Assembly: GCA_022824685.1 (NCBI GenBank)
Contig: JAJDZJ010000190.1
Span: forward strand, 1 to 58,916
Length of the DNA stretch: 58,916 bases
Reading direction: 5' to 3'
Origin: Caldilineaceae bacterium
Lineage (GTDB): Bacteria; Chloroflexota; Anaerolineae; Caldilineales; Caldilineaceae
Position numbers and translations under genes: made by a program. Below the pieces are notes generated by a model that did no database searches, had not been told where the DNA came from, and saw only the letters and a program-made list of their open reading frames with translations. The number at the start of each line of letters is the position of its first letter. The stretch's first letter is position 1. Below are positions 16,418 to 24,231 of this stretch, piece by piece.

Positions 16418-18403
16418 TTAAGAGCTCTTCAAGTAGTACTGCTCGGGCACGGTGCTGCCTGGCGTCTGCAGATGCCAGGAGGAGACCCCCTCGCGCGGGA
16501 CGTTGCCCATATTCTTGCTGAGAACAACGGGCGCAGGCAGGCCGACCGCCATGCTGAACGTCCACAGATTCTCCCTGTTGAGGTCGAGGATCTGCTGGAA
16601 GAGGCGTTTATGCTCTGCGACGTCGGGCGTGCCCTTGATCGCCTCGTAGAGATCGATGACCGTGCGCAGGTCGCCTGTCGGCTCGACCCCATTGGCGCCG
16701 CCGGAGGTGTACCAGAGGGCATGACAGGCGGCGTGATGCGAGCTGCCCTGCGAGAAGGGCAGGAAGTGCCGCGGGTCGATCAGCGGGTTGAACTCGGCCG
16801 AGCCGGTCCAGACAGTCATATCGTGCTCGGAGGCCTGCACGCGCTGGCTCCAAAGCGGGCGGGCTTCCTCTTTCAACGACAACTGAACGCCAACATCGGC
16901 CATATACTTCTGCATCAACTCGCCGATGCTGCGCCAGGAGCCAAAAACCGGCGCGTAGTTGAAGATGATGCTGAGCGGCTCGCCGTCCGACTTCAGACGC
17001 ACACCGTCGGCATTCCTTTCGTCCAGGCCCATCTCGTCCAGCAAGGAGTTGGCCAGGTCCGGATTGTACTCGAGGGCGACCTTGGCCTGGGCCTCATCAT
17101 ACAAGGGGGAGGAGGCGAGCGGCGACGGCTGCCCCGGTTCGCCCTGGCCGAGGTAGACGGCCTCGATGACCTCATCGCGATTCATCGCGTGCGACATGGC
17201 GAAGCGGAAGCGCTTGTCGTTGAAGATTTCGTGCAGGACCGGGTCCGGATGGCAGAGATTGAAGGAGATAACGGAATCGCTCGTCTCGCCGAACTTCCAG
17301 AGAAGGATCTCGTAGTTGCCGACCTCTTCGTTTTCCTTGAAGAGCGAGAAGTTCTCCATCAGGATGTGGCGGTGCTGCATGTCGATATCGCCGGCCACGG
17401 CACGCAGGTTCAGAACCTCGGAGTCCTCTACAATGTCAGTGGAGACCCGGTCGATGTAGGGCAGCTGGTTGCCGGCGGTGTCCACCTTCCAGTAGTAGGG
17501 GTTGCGTTCGAGCACGACCGGAACGTCGGGCGTAATCTTGGTGAAGCGCCAGGCGAAAAGGACCGGCACATCCAGGTTCAAGCGGGGGGTGAGCCGGTTG
17601 TTGAAGTACTGATGCCAGAACTCGAACTCGTTTTCCTGCGCCTGCGCGTTCAACTCCTCTTCATCGGCGTAGTTGCGATGGAACTGGGTCATGTAGTGCT
17701 TGGGATACCAGGTCATCGAAGCGCCGTTGGCCCCGGCCATCAAGGGCATGAAAATGCCATGCGCGCCGGGGAAGGTGAAGCGGATGGTGAGATCGTCGGG
17801 CGCGTCCATGACGACCGGCTCGCCGCCGACTGTCAGCCAGACGGGGAAGCTGGGGGCCAGGTCTTCATCGCCCAGCACGTCCTCATACCAGAACATGAAG
17901 TCCCCGGAGGAATGCGGCGTGCCGTCCGACCACTTGACGCCTTCACGCAGGTGGAAGGTGTAGGTCGTGCCGTCATCGGAGACTTCCCAGGATTCGGCCA
18001 AATTGGGGCCGATTTCGGAGCCGTCCATGTTGTAGCGCACCAGCTGCGGGTACATGAGGCGGTACCTGAAGATGCCGGCGTCGCCGGGGCCTACGCCGAT
18101 GCGGCGCCAGGTGCCGCCGTACTCGCCGACCTCATTCAAGGGTTCGATCACCATTGGGGTGGGTGGCAGCCGCTCGTCCACGGGGGGGATTTCGCCGTTG
18201 GCGACCATATCGGCCAGCATCGGCGCTTCATTGTACTGGGATGCGGGCATCGCGTCGCCGCTGTCGGCTGCGGCCGGCTCTTCGGCAGCGGGCGCCTCAG
18301 CGGCAGGCGCGTCGCCGCCGCCGCAGGCAGCCAGCACCGCGCCCGCGGTGGCAAAGGCGGATACCTGCAAAAACCTTCGTCGTGAAATGTGCCTCTGGGT
18401 CAT
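16418..18403 (-). CDS. Family-5 solute-binding lipoprotein, second peptide-type ABC system
   Basis: A 661-residue extracytoplasmic binding protein. The Tat motif is SRRRFLQVSA (7-16), the lipobox LAAC has Cys27, and an Ala/Glu/Pro linker extends to ~55. The mature part starts SQYNEAPMLADMVANGEIPP, and continues with GEYGGTWRRIGVGPG, VKWSDGTPHSSGDFMFWYED, ERNPYYWKVDTAGNQLPYID and AMSHAMNRDEVIEAVY. These motifs are characteristic of SBP_bac_5 proteins of Chloroflexota. Its overall design is the same as that of the protein at 7786-9756. The ribosome-binding site upstream of the ATG is GGAGG (in reverse, CCTCC at ~18410). Ligand unknown; the Trp/Tyr-rich body would suit a sugar- or peptide-like ligand. 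Confidence 0.92.
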   Translation of the reverse strand: MTQRHISRRRFLQVSAFATAGAVLAACGGGDAPAAEAPAAEEPAAADSGDAMPASQYNEAPMLADMVANGEIPPVDERLPPTPMVIEPLNEVGEYGGTWRRIGVGPGDAGIFRYRLMYPQLVRYNMDGSEIGPNLAESWEVSDDGTTYTFHLREGVKWSDGTPHSSGDFMFWYEDVLGDEDLAPSFPVWLTVGGEPVVMDAPDDLTIRFTFPGAHGIFMPLMAGANGASMTWYPKHYMTQFHRNYADEEELNAQAQENEFEFWHQYFNNRLTPRLNLDVPVLFAWRFTKITPDVPVVLERNPYYWKVDTAGNQLPYIDRVSTDIVEDSEVLNLRAVAGDIDMQHRHILMENFSLFKENEEVGNYEILLWKFGETSDSVISFNLCHPDPVLHEIFNDKRFRFAMSHAMNRDEVIEAVYLGQGEPGQPSPLASSPLYDEAQAKVALEYNPDLANSLLDEMGLDERNADGVRLKSDGEPLSIIFNYAPVFGSWRSIGELMQKYMADVGVQLSLKEEARPLWSQRVQASEHDMTVWTGSAEFNPLIDPRHFLPFSQGSSHHAACHALWYTSGGANGVEPTGDLRTVIDLYEAIKGTPDVAEHKRLFQQILDLNRENLWTFSMAVGLPAPVVLSKNMGNVPREGVSSWHLQTPGSTVPEQYYLKSS

Positions 18404-18836
18404 GGATTTTCCTCCAATGGTTTGGTTGTATACCGAAAACTGCTGTTCTTCGTTCTCAACGCCTGGTCTTTTCGTTGCGCCGCTCTCGCATACGTCGAAC
18501 GGGGTAACGCAAAACCAGAAACTGAGTGGTAAAGACAGGGATCCGTAGCCGGCGGCTCGGGAGCGGCCGCCAACTGCATCGGGGGAAAAACTACGTTAAA
18601 GACCTAAGACTTGGGATCAGGCTTTTTCAAACCGGGCAGCCGGAGAAGGCGCCGAAAAGGGGGAAGGGCTCGGGTATCGCGATGTCCGGCGCCAGCCGCA
18701 TTGGCCGGTACGACATTTTATACACAACGAAAGATATAGGCAAATCTACTGAGACACAGCGCGAACAGCCGCAGCGGGCTGTGGATCCCCTGTGAACCAG
18801 AGAACGCCGCGCCCGCATTCGGCTCTCGCATTCAGC
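18404..18836. other. Upstream region of the second ABC operon (433 bp)
   Basis: Apart from the ribosome-binding site next to 18403, no gene is convincing here. Short open frames on both strands have no family features. The DNA should contain the promoter of the minus-strand operon. An AT-richer stretch near 18710-18750 (GACATTTTATACACAACG) is a possible promoter element, but this is not more than a suggestion. Confidence 0.4.
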
Positions 18837-18859
18837 CTGGACATTCAGCGCAGCACTTC
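18837..18859. repeat. Direct repeat, left copy (possible att-like site)
   Basis: This 23-bp sequence (CTGGACATTCAG followed by CGCAGCACTTC) is identical to 20200-20222. Similarity continues for ten more bases with two mismatches. The right copy is the 3' end of the dioxygenase gene at 20208 plus bases beyond its stop codon. The left copy forms the last codons and stop of an HsdR-like remnant. Because identity extends through the stop into untranslated DNA, the match is not protein-driven convergence. Confidence 0.85.
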
Positions 18860-19066
18860 GCGGACCTGGCGTATGGCGTCGGCGGACATCCATGGATTGA
18901 ACTGGGCAAGCTTTGTTTCAAGCTCTGCGCGGAAGAACATGCCATCCTCGCCGCCGCGCTTCTCTCTGGCTTCCTGGGGAGATAGGGGCACCCAGCCGAT
19001 TTCGGCCGCTTGGTGGACCTTCGGGTACTGAACGGTATCGGCTTCGGCTCCGCTGAATTCAGTCAT
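18845..19066 (-). pseudogene. N-terminal remnant of a type I restriction endonuclease subunit (HsdR-like)
   Basis: A 73-codon open frame: YPKVHQAAEIGWVPLSPQEA, REKRGGEDGMFFRAELE and TKLAQFNPWMSADAIRQV. The GW-x-x-LSP-x-EA...RGGE...FR pattern and spacing match the first ~70 residues of type I restriction subunit R proteins, which are normally near 1000 residues. Everything after this, including the nuclease and helicase domains, is missing. Its last codons (REVLR-stop) lie inside the 23-bp direct repeat shared with the dioxygenase gene, so the truncation point coincides with the repeat. No HsdM or HsdS gene is present. It is non-functional as a restriction enzyme. Confidence 0.7.
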
Positions 19067-19176
19067 GCCCGGAGTCTGGGGGTAAGGGTCGCTCCAAATA
19101 GTCGATCAGGGTTTATGCGCGGATGGATACCAGATTTTCTGCGAGATATGCTTGACCGGTGGTGGCTTTAGTCTGG

Positions 19177-19461
19177 TCAATTGTCTGACCGCGCTTGATG
19201 GTCGATAGTTTGGGACCCGCCCTGACGTATTGGTATCGTTCGCGAGTGTGTGAAGTCTGTGCTGGTTACGGCACGCGCCTGTGATGACCGCACAGTGGCG
19301 ATCGCCGCTGTCTCGCCATCCAGGGAGATAAACTCGACGACAAAGGCTTCTTGATTTGGATGGATGTACAGGATGGAGCCGACATCGCCTGGCTTCAGTT
19401 CTTCCCCCTCGTCACCAAGCACATCGGCTGTGAGCACAATCTGCTCATACTCCTCGAACAC
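19177..19461 (-). CDS. DUF4926 domain protein
   Basis: A 94-residue small protein. Residues ~1-65 match the DUF4926 pattern: Y-x-x-IVLTADVL, then GEELKPGDVGSILYIHP, then EAFVVEFISLDGETAAIATV ending in a SQ-R-x-V motif. Family proteins are about 65-80 residues and often sit next to toxin-antitoxin-like or DUF6883/DUF433-type genes; their function is not established. The C-terminal ~25 residues (STDFTHSRTIPIRQGG onward) go beyond the family and look like read-through. The start is GTG, supported by a strong ribosome-binding site (GAGGTGAG) immediately upstream. It lies inside the interval bounded by the 23-bp direct repeats and may be a passenger gene. Confidence 0.75.
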   Translation of the reverse strand: MFEEYEQIVLTADVLGDEGEELKPGDVGSILYIHPNQEAFVVEFISLDGETAAIATVRSSQARAVTSTDFTHSRTIPIRQGGSQTIDHQARSDN

Positions 19462-19713
19462 TTCTCACCTCATGCACAGCTGTCTATCAGTGAACACGGG
19501 TAGTTACTCTTAAGGTCGATCTGCCAGACGGTTCTCACCCACGGATTACGCCCGTCAGGTGTTTCTATCACCCCATCCACGTGATAACGTGATCCGTATG
19601 GGGTCACCACAACCTTGACGACCTCATGGGATTTGGAAAGTCTCTCTCCTCATATAGTTGGCCCCAATCACCAGACCATGTAACGCCGCTCGTGACGCCC
19701 CCATAACGTCCCT

Positions 19714-20082
19714 CTAGCTCCCTATCGGACTCCCATCGCGCCCCTGTCGCGTCCGCTGTTTCCAGCGCGTCAACGGCCCGCGATTCGTGGAGATGGTCAA
19801 TCCCCTGTCCCTCAACTCCTTAAGCGTCCTCCGCACCTGCCGTTCGGTCACGCCAGGACCCAGACGCGCGTGAAGCTCACGACGCGTCAAACCATCCCGC
19901 GTTCTGTCCAGCAGCGCGAGTATCCTCGCCCGCCTCGCTTCAGGCTCGCCTATGCCGCCAGGGGTGGGCAGCGGAACGAACTGACCGCGCCGGAACCGCA
20001 CTGTGACTGCCCCGCCGTCATCGTCAATCTCAGGGGGCACCATGATCACCTCCCGGCTGCCATCCACGCAGTCCTCGACCAA
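19714..20082 (-). pseudogene. C-terminal remnant of an AlbA_2/HATPase protein
   Basis: A 122-codon frame. PEIDDDGGAVTVRFRRGQFV is followed by EARRARILALLDRTRDGLT and a winged-helix-like tail ending TNRGPLTRWKQR. This parallels the last ~90 residues of the intact protein at 179-1576 (PEIEDAGGCVTVRFRPGRYV, RQQAILALLDQAGRGLA, GARWKRL). The AlbA_2 and HATPase domains are missing, and no start codon with family sequence exists upstream before the direct repeat at 20200. The call as a remnant is firm. Residual expression of a winged-helix peptide cannot be excluded. It lies in the repeat-bounded interval with the HsdR remnant. Confidence 0.75.
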
Positions 20083-20199
20083 CTGATCGCGCGCACCTTG
20101 ATAGCGCGACTGGTCGGCGACCTGCCTATCTAGCTTTTCAGGTTCTTCGATACTCGCAGTGTCACGAGGCCCTGGTCGGCTTGTCCGAGCCCTATATGT

Positions 20200-20222
20200 C
20201 TGGACATTCAGCGCAGCACTTC
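20200..20222. repeat. Direct repeat, right copy (3' end of dioxygenase gene)
   Basis: This is identical over 23 bp to 18837-18859. It spans the last codons and stop of the minus-strand dioxygenase gene and eight bases beyond it. A duplicated gene end that keeps the gene intact is how many integrative elements leave their attachment site. No integrase gene lies between the copies, so an element could only be a decayed or non-autonomous one; recombination between short repeats is the alternative. Confidence 0.85.
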
Positions 20223-20930
20223 CCGGATCTGGTGCTCGCCGTTGCCGGGCACGTTGTAGGCGAAGGTGTTGGCCCAGCGGGGGTGGGGAGACTCGTTGGG
20301 CGCGGAGCCGTGGATGACGAGGGATGTGAAGAAGATGCCGTCCCCCGGCTCCATCGGGACGGTCACGCCCTCCTCCCGCTTGTAGTAGCGGCCCGGCAGG
20401 AACATGCCGAAGGTCTCCTGGTGCCGCTCATGATCCTGCAAGCCCCAGCGGTGGCTGCCGGGGATGAACTCCAGGCAGCCGTTTTCGAGGGTCATTGGAT
20501 CGATGGCAAGCTGGCAGTTGAGCATCATCGGCTGGTTCTCGTCGGTCTTCCAGTAGGCGTAATCCTGATGCCACGGCGTCGCCGCGCCGATGCCGGCCTC
20601 TTTGGGCAGAAGCTTGCTGTGGTAGAGGGCGACCTGCGGATGCATCAGCTCGGCCACGATATCGACGAGCGCGTCGCTGCGCAGGATGCGGTTGAGTGTG
20701 GAGCTGACCAGCTCGCTGTGCATCAACTGGCGGATAATCTTGCTCTCGTCGGGCGCGTCCTCGTCCTCCCAGGCGACGTGGACTTCGGGCGGGGGATCGG
20801 TCACCATGCGGCGGTGAATGTCGGGCAATTCCTGACGGATCTGCTTGATCTCCTGCCGGGAGACGAGACCTTTTTTGAGCAGGTAGCCGTTGGCTTCGAA
20901 AGATTCTTTCTCTTGGACTGTAAGACTCAT
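20208..20930 (-). CDS. Phytanoyl-CoA dioxygenase (PhyH) family protein
   Basis: A 240-residue Fe(II)/2-oxoglutarate-dependent oxygenase. The facial metal triad is visible as H121-x-D123 in PWHQDYAYW and His207 in LVIHGSAPNESPHPRW; Arg218 in the same stretch is the expected 2-oxoglutarate carboxylate ligand. The Asn-Gly-Cys turn (LENGCLEFIPGSHRWG) is family-typical. Substrates of bacterial PhyH proteins vary widely (lipids, amino acids, antibiotics, nucleosides) and cannot be inferred. It is the last gene of a co-directional run with two other PhyH genes, Gfo/Idh, a beta-propeller protein and an aminotransferase, 45 bp after 20976. Its 3' end forms the right copy of a 23-bp direct repeat. Confidence 0.9.
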   Translation of the reverse strand: MSLTVQEKESFEANGYLLKKGLVSRQEIKQIRQELPDIHRRMVTDPPPEVHVAWEDEDAPDESKIIRQLMHSELVSSTLNRILRSDALVDIVAELMHPQVALYHSKLLPKEAGIGAATPWHQDYAYWKTDENQPMMLNCQLAIDPMTLENGCLEFIPGSHRWGLQDHERHQETFGMFLPGRYYKREEGVTVPMEPGDGIFFTSLVIHGSAPNESPHPRWANTFAYNVPGNGEHQIREVLR

Positions 20931-20975
20931 TGGACACCTCGATCTGTTGGTTCGTGGCCGCTTGTCGGCCAGTTG
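20931..20975. repeat. Heptamer-type spacer repeat (TGGTTCGTGG / CCAGTTGTCAGTG)
   Basis: The 45-bp spacer contains GTTGGTTCGTGGCC, CTTGTCGGCCAG and TTGTCAGTGTC. It is a diverged member of the GTGGTCA-type family seen in other spacers. It directly abuts the stop of the upstream gene and the ribosome-binding region of the dioxygenase gene. Confidence 0.5.
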
Positions 20976-22580
20976 TCAGTGTCTTCGAAATGTGAAACTG
21001 TACAGCTTGCTCCGATTCAGGAAAAAGCGGAGTTGGACGGCGCCTCTGATCGCTGGCTCCCCGTTCTGCCACCTGACCTGCCAGCGCAGGTCGTCGCTTT
21101 GCAGAGGGAGGCAGTCGGCGCGAGAGAAACCGTCGAGAACGCGTCCGTCCGGGCGGCACAGTTCGACGCGCAGCTGCCCGCCGGTCGCATCGGCGTTCAC
21201 CTCGAGCGCGCCGGAGCCCGCAGGCAGCAGCAGGGGCTTGGTCGCGACCATCGCCTCGCCGGCCGCGGCGAGCGCGACGAAGCGGTCCCGCTGCCAGGTG
21301 GCGCGACCCAGCCGCTTGACGCGCTTCTCCATGTCCACTTCGCCGTGCGTGTGCTCGCAGCCGGTGTAGTACCAGTGAACTTCGTCGCCTTCGATGATCG
21401 GCTCTTTGGCGGTGCCGATGATCATGCCCCGATCAAAGGCGTCGCCGGCGCCGCGCGGGAGCGCAACGGCGCGGGCGCGGTCGGCATGCTGCCAGCTGAT
21501 GCCATCGCGGCTGTAAACGAACTGACCGTCGATGGGGCCGTCGCAGGGGATCTGGTTCTTTTCGCCCGGAATCTGTTCGGCGGTCACGCAGAGGACGCCC
21601 AGCAGACCGATATGCACGTTACTGTAGCGAAAGGCGGAGAGGTTGTGGAACTCGGCGCGCAGCGCGCCGTACCTGCGCCGGGCGATCTCATCATCCCAGC
21701 TGCTCGGCTCCAGGATCGGGTAGGCGTCCTTCCAGGGGCCGGCCAGAGAGGGGCTTTCCGAGTAGCAGATGACGCGCCGTTTATGGATGTCATCGAAACG
21801 CTGGAGCGAATAGGCGCGGTAGATGGAATCGACCGGATCCCAGGTTACGTTGAAGGCGCCCTCGTTGCTGCGCTTCACCACCGGCTCGAGACAGTTATGG
21901 ACACGCCCCTGCTCGGGCAGGGTCACGGTAACGTTGTCGTCCCAGTGGATACCGTCGGGAGAGGTGAGCAGGAAGATGCTGCGGTAGCGGCGGCAAAAGC
22001 CGATCGCCTTGTAGCGCTTGTCCGGGTCCGCTTCGTCGCGGTCAATGAAGACGGAGGCGCCATGGAGGTCCCAGATGATATTGTTGGCGGAGCTGCCGTT
22101 GAATGTGAAGATGCCCAGCTCCGGCTTGGTCCAGTGGATGCCGTCGTCGCTCTCCGCGTACAGGGTGAGGTCGCCGCGGTCGTTGTCGACAAAGGCGCGG
22201 CCGTAGCGGTCGGCGGTAACGCCGTTGCAGTGGAAGGGTCTCTCGTCGGTGCGGGGGACATAGAGGCCGGGGATCTGGTAGTTGCCGTCCGGCACGCGCC
22301 AGTGGGGGCCCATGCGGCCGAAGTACCACATCCGGTACTTGCCCGCGAGCTCGTCGTAGAGAGCCGTGCCGTAGAGGTGGATGCGTTTGCTCATGCCGGG
22401 CCCGCAGGCCTCCCAGGGCTTGTCGGCGTCGGGCTCCATGACGAATGGGATCTTGGCGCAGGGCTGGACTTCGCGGGTGATGCCGTCTTCCTCCTGGATC
22501 AGGGCCTCGTCGAGGAGGAGGACGCTCTCTCCGCCGCGGAGTGGATAGGCGTTGGCGGTAGGGTCAGGGACTGTGTTCAT
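20976..22580 (-). CDS. Beta-propeller glycoside-hydrolase-like protein (GH32/GH43-like), longer paralogue
   Basis: A 534-residue cytoplasmic protein related to the one at 1868-3247. The N-terminal blade contains YRMWYFGRMGPHWRVP (~80-95). Later repeats are AESDDGIHWTKPELGIF (~145), TSPDGIHWDDNVTV (~207) and YSRDGISWQHADRA (~380). The C-terminal ~90 residues (GSGALEVNADATGGQLRVEL) form a beta-sandwich-like tail common after such propellers. Proteins of this type are annotated as glycosyl hydrolase family 32/43-like or hypothetical; catalytic residues were not assigned. It lies 76 bp after the Gfo/Idh gene and 45 bp before a PhyH gene in the same direction. Confidence 0.7.
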   Translation of the reverse strand: MNTVPDPTANAYPLRGGESVLLLDEALIQEEDGITREVQPCAKIPFVMEPDADKPWEACGPGMSKRIHLYGTALYDELAGKYRMWYFGRMGPHWRVPDGNYQIPGLYVPRTDERPFHCNGVTADRYGRAFVDNDRGDLTLYAESDDGIHWTKPELGIFTFNGSSANNIIWDLHGASVFIDRDEADPDKRYKAIGFCRRYRSIFLLTSPDGIHWDDNVTVTLPEQGRVHNCLEPVVKRSNEGAFNVTWDPVDSIYRAYSLQRFDDIHKRRVICYSESPSLAGPWKDAYPILEPSSWDDEIARRRYGALRAEFHNLSAFRYSNVHIGLLGVLCVTAEQIPGEKNQIPCDGPIDGQFVYSRDGISWQHADRARAVALPRGAGDAFDRGMIIGTAKEPIIEGDEVHWYYTGCEHTHGEVDMEKRVKRLGRATWQRDRFVALAAAGEAMVATKPLLLPAGSGALEVNADATGGQLRVELCRPDGRVLDGFSRADCLPLQSDDLRWQVRWQNGEPAIRGAVQLRFFLNRSKLYSFTFRRH

Positions 22581-22656
22581 AGGCGGGCAGGGACTGATTG
22601 GATATGCTTCGGGCGCGATGGGCGAAACGGCGGCGCATCTGCGATGTCCGCGCCTG

Positions 22657-23643
22657 TTATGGCCATTGGAGTTTCACCGGCCGGTTGGCGCGCATGGAGT
22701 CGATCGCGGCCTCGGCGAGCAGCTGGGCCTGGTAGCCGTCCTGCAGCGAGGGCGAGACGGCCGCGCCGCTTTCGAGCGCGGTGATGAAGCCGTCGAGCGC
22801 GTAGGCGAAGCTCTCCTCGCCGTAGTAGTCGGGAAACCGGCTCTGCATAATGCCCGCGGCGCTGAACCGGACCAGATTCTCGGCGGGGCCGGAGCCGCCT
22901 TGCAGCATCCCTTTGGCACCGAAAACTTCAACCCGGTCGTCAAAGCCGTAGGCCGCGCGCCGGCCGTTCTCAATCGTACACAGCGCGCCGCTGGGGAAGC
23001 GCAGGACCGCCACCGCGGTGTCGACGTCGCCCATCTGGCCGACAACGGGATCGATAAGGCAGGAGCCGGTTGCGTAGACCTCGGTCGGCCTCTCCGCGGC
23101 GAGCCATGGGGCCAGGTCGAAGTAGTGGATCATCTTGTCGCGCAGCAGGCCGCCGGACCGCTGCAGAAAGGCGAGAGGCGCCAGCGCAAAGTCGCGGGCC
23201 GTGATGCGGATGGACTCGATCTGCCCGATTGCGCCATCTCTCAGCTGCCGCTGCATGGCGCGAAATTCAGGTTGGAAGCGGCGGCGGAATCCGATAAATA
23301 TCGGCAGGTCGCACCCGGACGCTTCTTCCACGAACAGTCGCACCTTTTCGATGTCGAGATCGATCGGCTTTTCGCAGTAGGTCGGCCTGCCGGCCCGCAT
23401 CGCCTGCCGCAGCAGGTCGACGTGCGTGTCGGTCGATGAGGCGATCAGAACGGCGTCGACGTCGTCCGCCTCCCAGATCTGCTGCGCGCTGCGGGGCGCC
23501 TGCCCTCCGCGGGCGTCCGCCAGCCGCTGCGCCGCGGCCTGGTCGACGTCGAAGATGTAACCGAGTTCGGCGCGGGGATGGTTCGCGATGTTGCGGGCGT
23601 GGATCGTGCCGGCGCGGCCGGCGCCAAAGAGGGCGAATCGCAT
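22657..23643 (-). CDS. Gfo/Idh/MocA family NAD(P)-dependent oxidoreductase
   Basis: A 328-residue two-domain enzyme. The Rossmann fold opens MRFALFGAGRAG (dinucleotide motif residues 7-12) with the acidic FDVD at the end of strand 2, which favours NAD. The family catalytic motif is CEKP (Glu91-Lys92-Pro93), and the substrate side shows DKMIHYFDLAPWL, with the His expected to act as acid/base. The closest recognisable members are myo-inositol 2-dehydrogenase-like sugar dehydrogenases; substrate unknown. The ATG start is right at the Rossmann strand. The gene is between the decayed nucleotidyltransferase and the beta-propeller gene. Confidence 0.9.
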   Translation of the reverse strand: MRFALFGAGRAGTIHARNIANHPRAELGYIFDVDQAAAQRLADARGGQAPRSAQQIWEADDVDAVLIASSTDTHVDLLRQAMRAGRPTYCEKPIDLDIEKVRLFVEEASGCDLPIFIGFRRRFQPEFRAMQRQLRDGAIGQIESIRITARDFALAPLAFLQRSGGLLRDKMIHYFDLAPWLAAERPTEVYATGSCLIDPVVGQMGDVDTAVAVLRFPSGALCTIENGRRAAYGFDDRVEVFGAKGMLQGGSGPAENLVRFSAAGIMQSRFPDYYGEESFAYALDGFITALESGAAVSPSLQDGYQAQLLAEAAIDSMRANRPVKLQWP

Positions 23644-23724
23644 GGCCCCTGTTTCCAGTGGACAGTGATGAGAAACGAAAAGTCAGGAGCGGGAAGTAAG
23701 ATCTATTCTCTGAAGTTCAGACCT

Positions 23725-24043
23725 TCAGGCGTCTACCGTGTTGCCCGCACCATACTGAATTACGGCTGAATCGACAATCGCTTCCTTGAAAAGAGGGTTC
23801 AGGCTTTTCTCGACACCCTTATAGGTCAGCAGATGGGTTGAACGGTCAAGCGCTTCGCTCAACTCCTTTTCCATACGCGCCAGGTGCAATAACCCTACCT
23901 TTACGCCCGAATCAAACTCGACGATAAGATCCAAGTCTTCCTCCGACGCGGGACTCTTTATGTATAAGAGCCAAGCGACGGATATGGTGGCGCTGACAGA
24001 AATCAGCAACAACGTCTTTAGGGATCTCAATTTGTGCCTTCAT
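23725..24043 (-). pseudogene. Frameshifted MNT-type nucleotidyltransferase
   Basis: Two overlapping frames together spell a MinD-type (NTP_transf_2) nucleotidyltransferase of ~100 residues. The first frame starts MKAQIEIPKDVVADFCQRHH then IRRLALI. The second frame continues EEDLDLIVEFDSG, LLHLARMEKELSEALDR and EAIVDSAVIQYGAG. The junction lies near 23950. The expected G-S-x-x-x-G motif between LALI and the DLDLIVEF strand is missing (HKES is in its place), so the active site is destroyed as well. It lies in the middle of the dioxygenase cluster. No HEPN partner is present. An intact member of the family is at 52530-52919. Confidence 0.75.
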
Positions 24044-24231
24044 TTGTGTACTCCAGAAAATCAGCCTGGCCGCGGAAGCGAAACAAATTGCGCATGCACG
24101 ACTTGAGCGCAACACGCGCCTGTAATCACGACGTTTTGCAACGACCGCGCAACTGAAAGGCAGGCGTCTCACCTGCTTTCACAAGGTTCACAAACTCCTG
24201 ACCCCCTTGGGATGTCTCTTAGTATCGCACC

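Noticed and set aside
18526..18795. Small plus-strand gene of 89 codons upstream of the HsdR remnant
   Set aside because: Basic, low-complexity translation, no ribosome-binding site, no family. More likely promoter and spacer DNA of the minus-strand operon.
18837..20222. Active integrative element
   Set aside because: No integrase, excisionase or mobilisation gene lies between the repeats, so only a scar or non-autonomous remnant can be claimed.
20181..22784. 867-codon plus-strand frame across 20181-22784
   Set aside because: It runs antisense to the dioxygenase and beta-propeller genes, both of which have family motifs. It also crosses their spacer, and its composition is the typical antisense Val/Ala/Asp/Gly bias.
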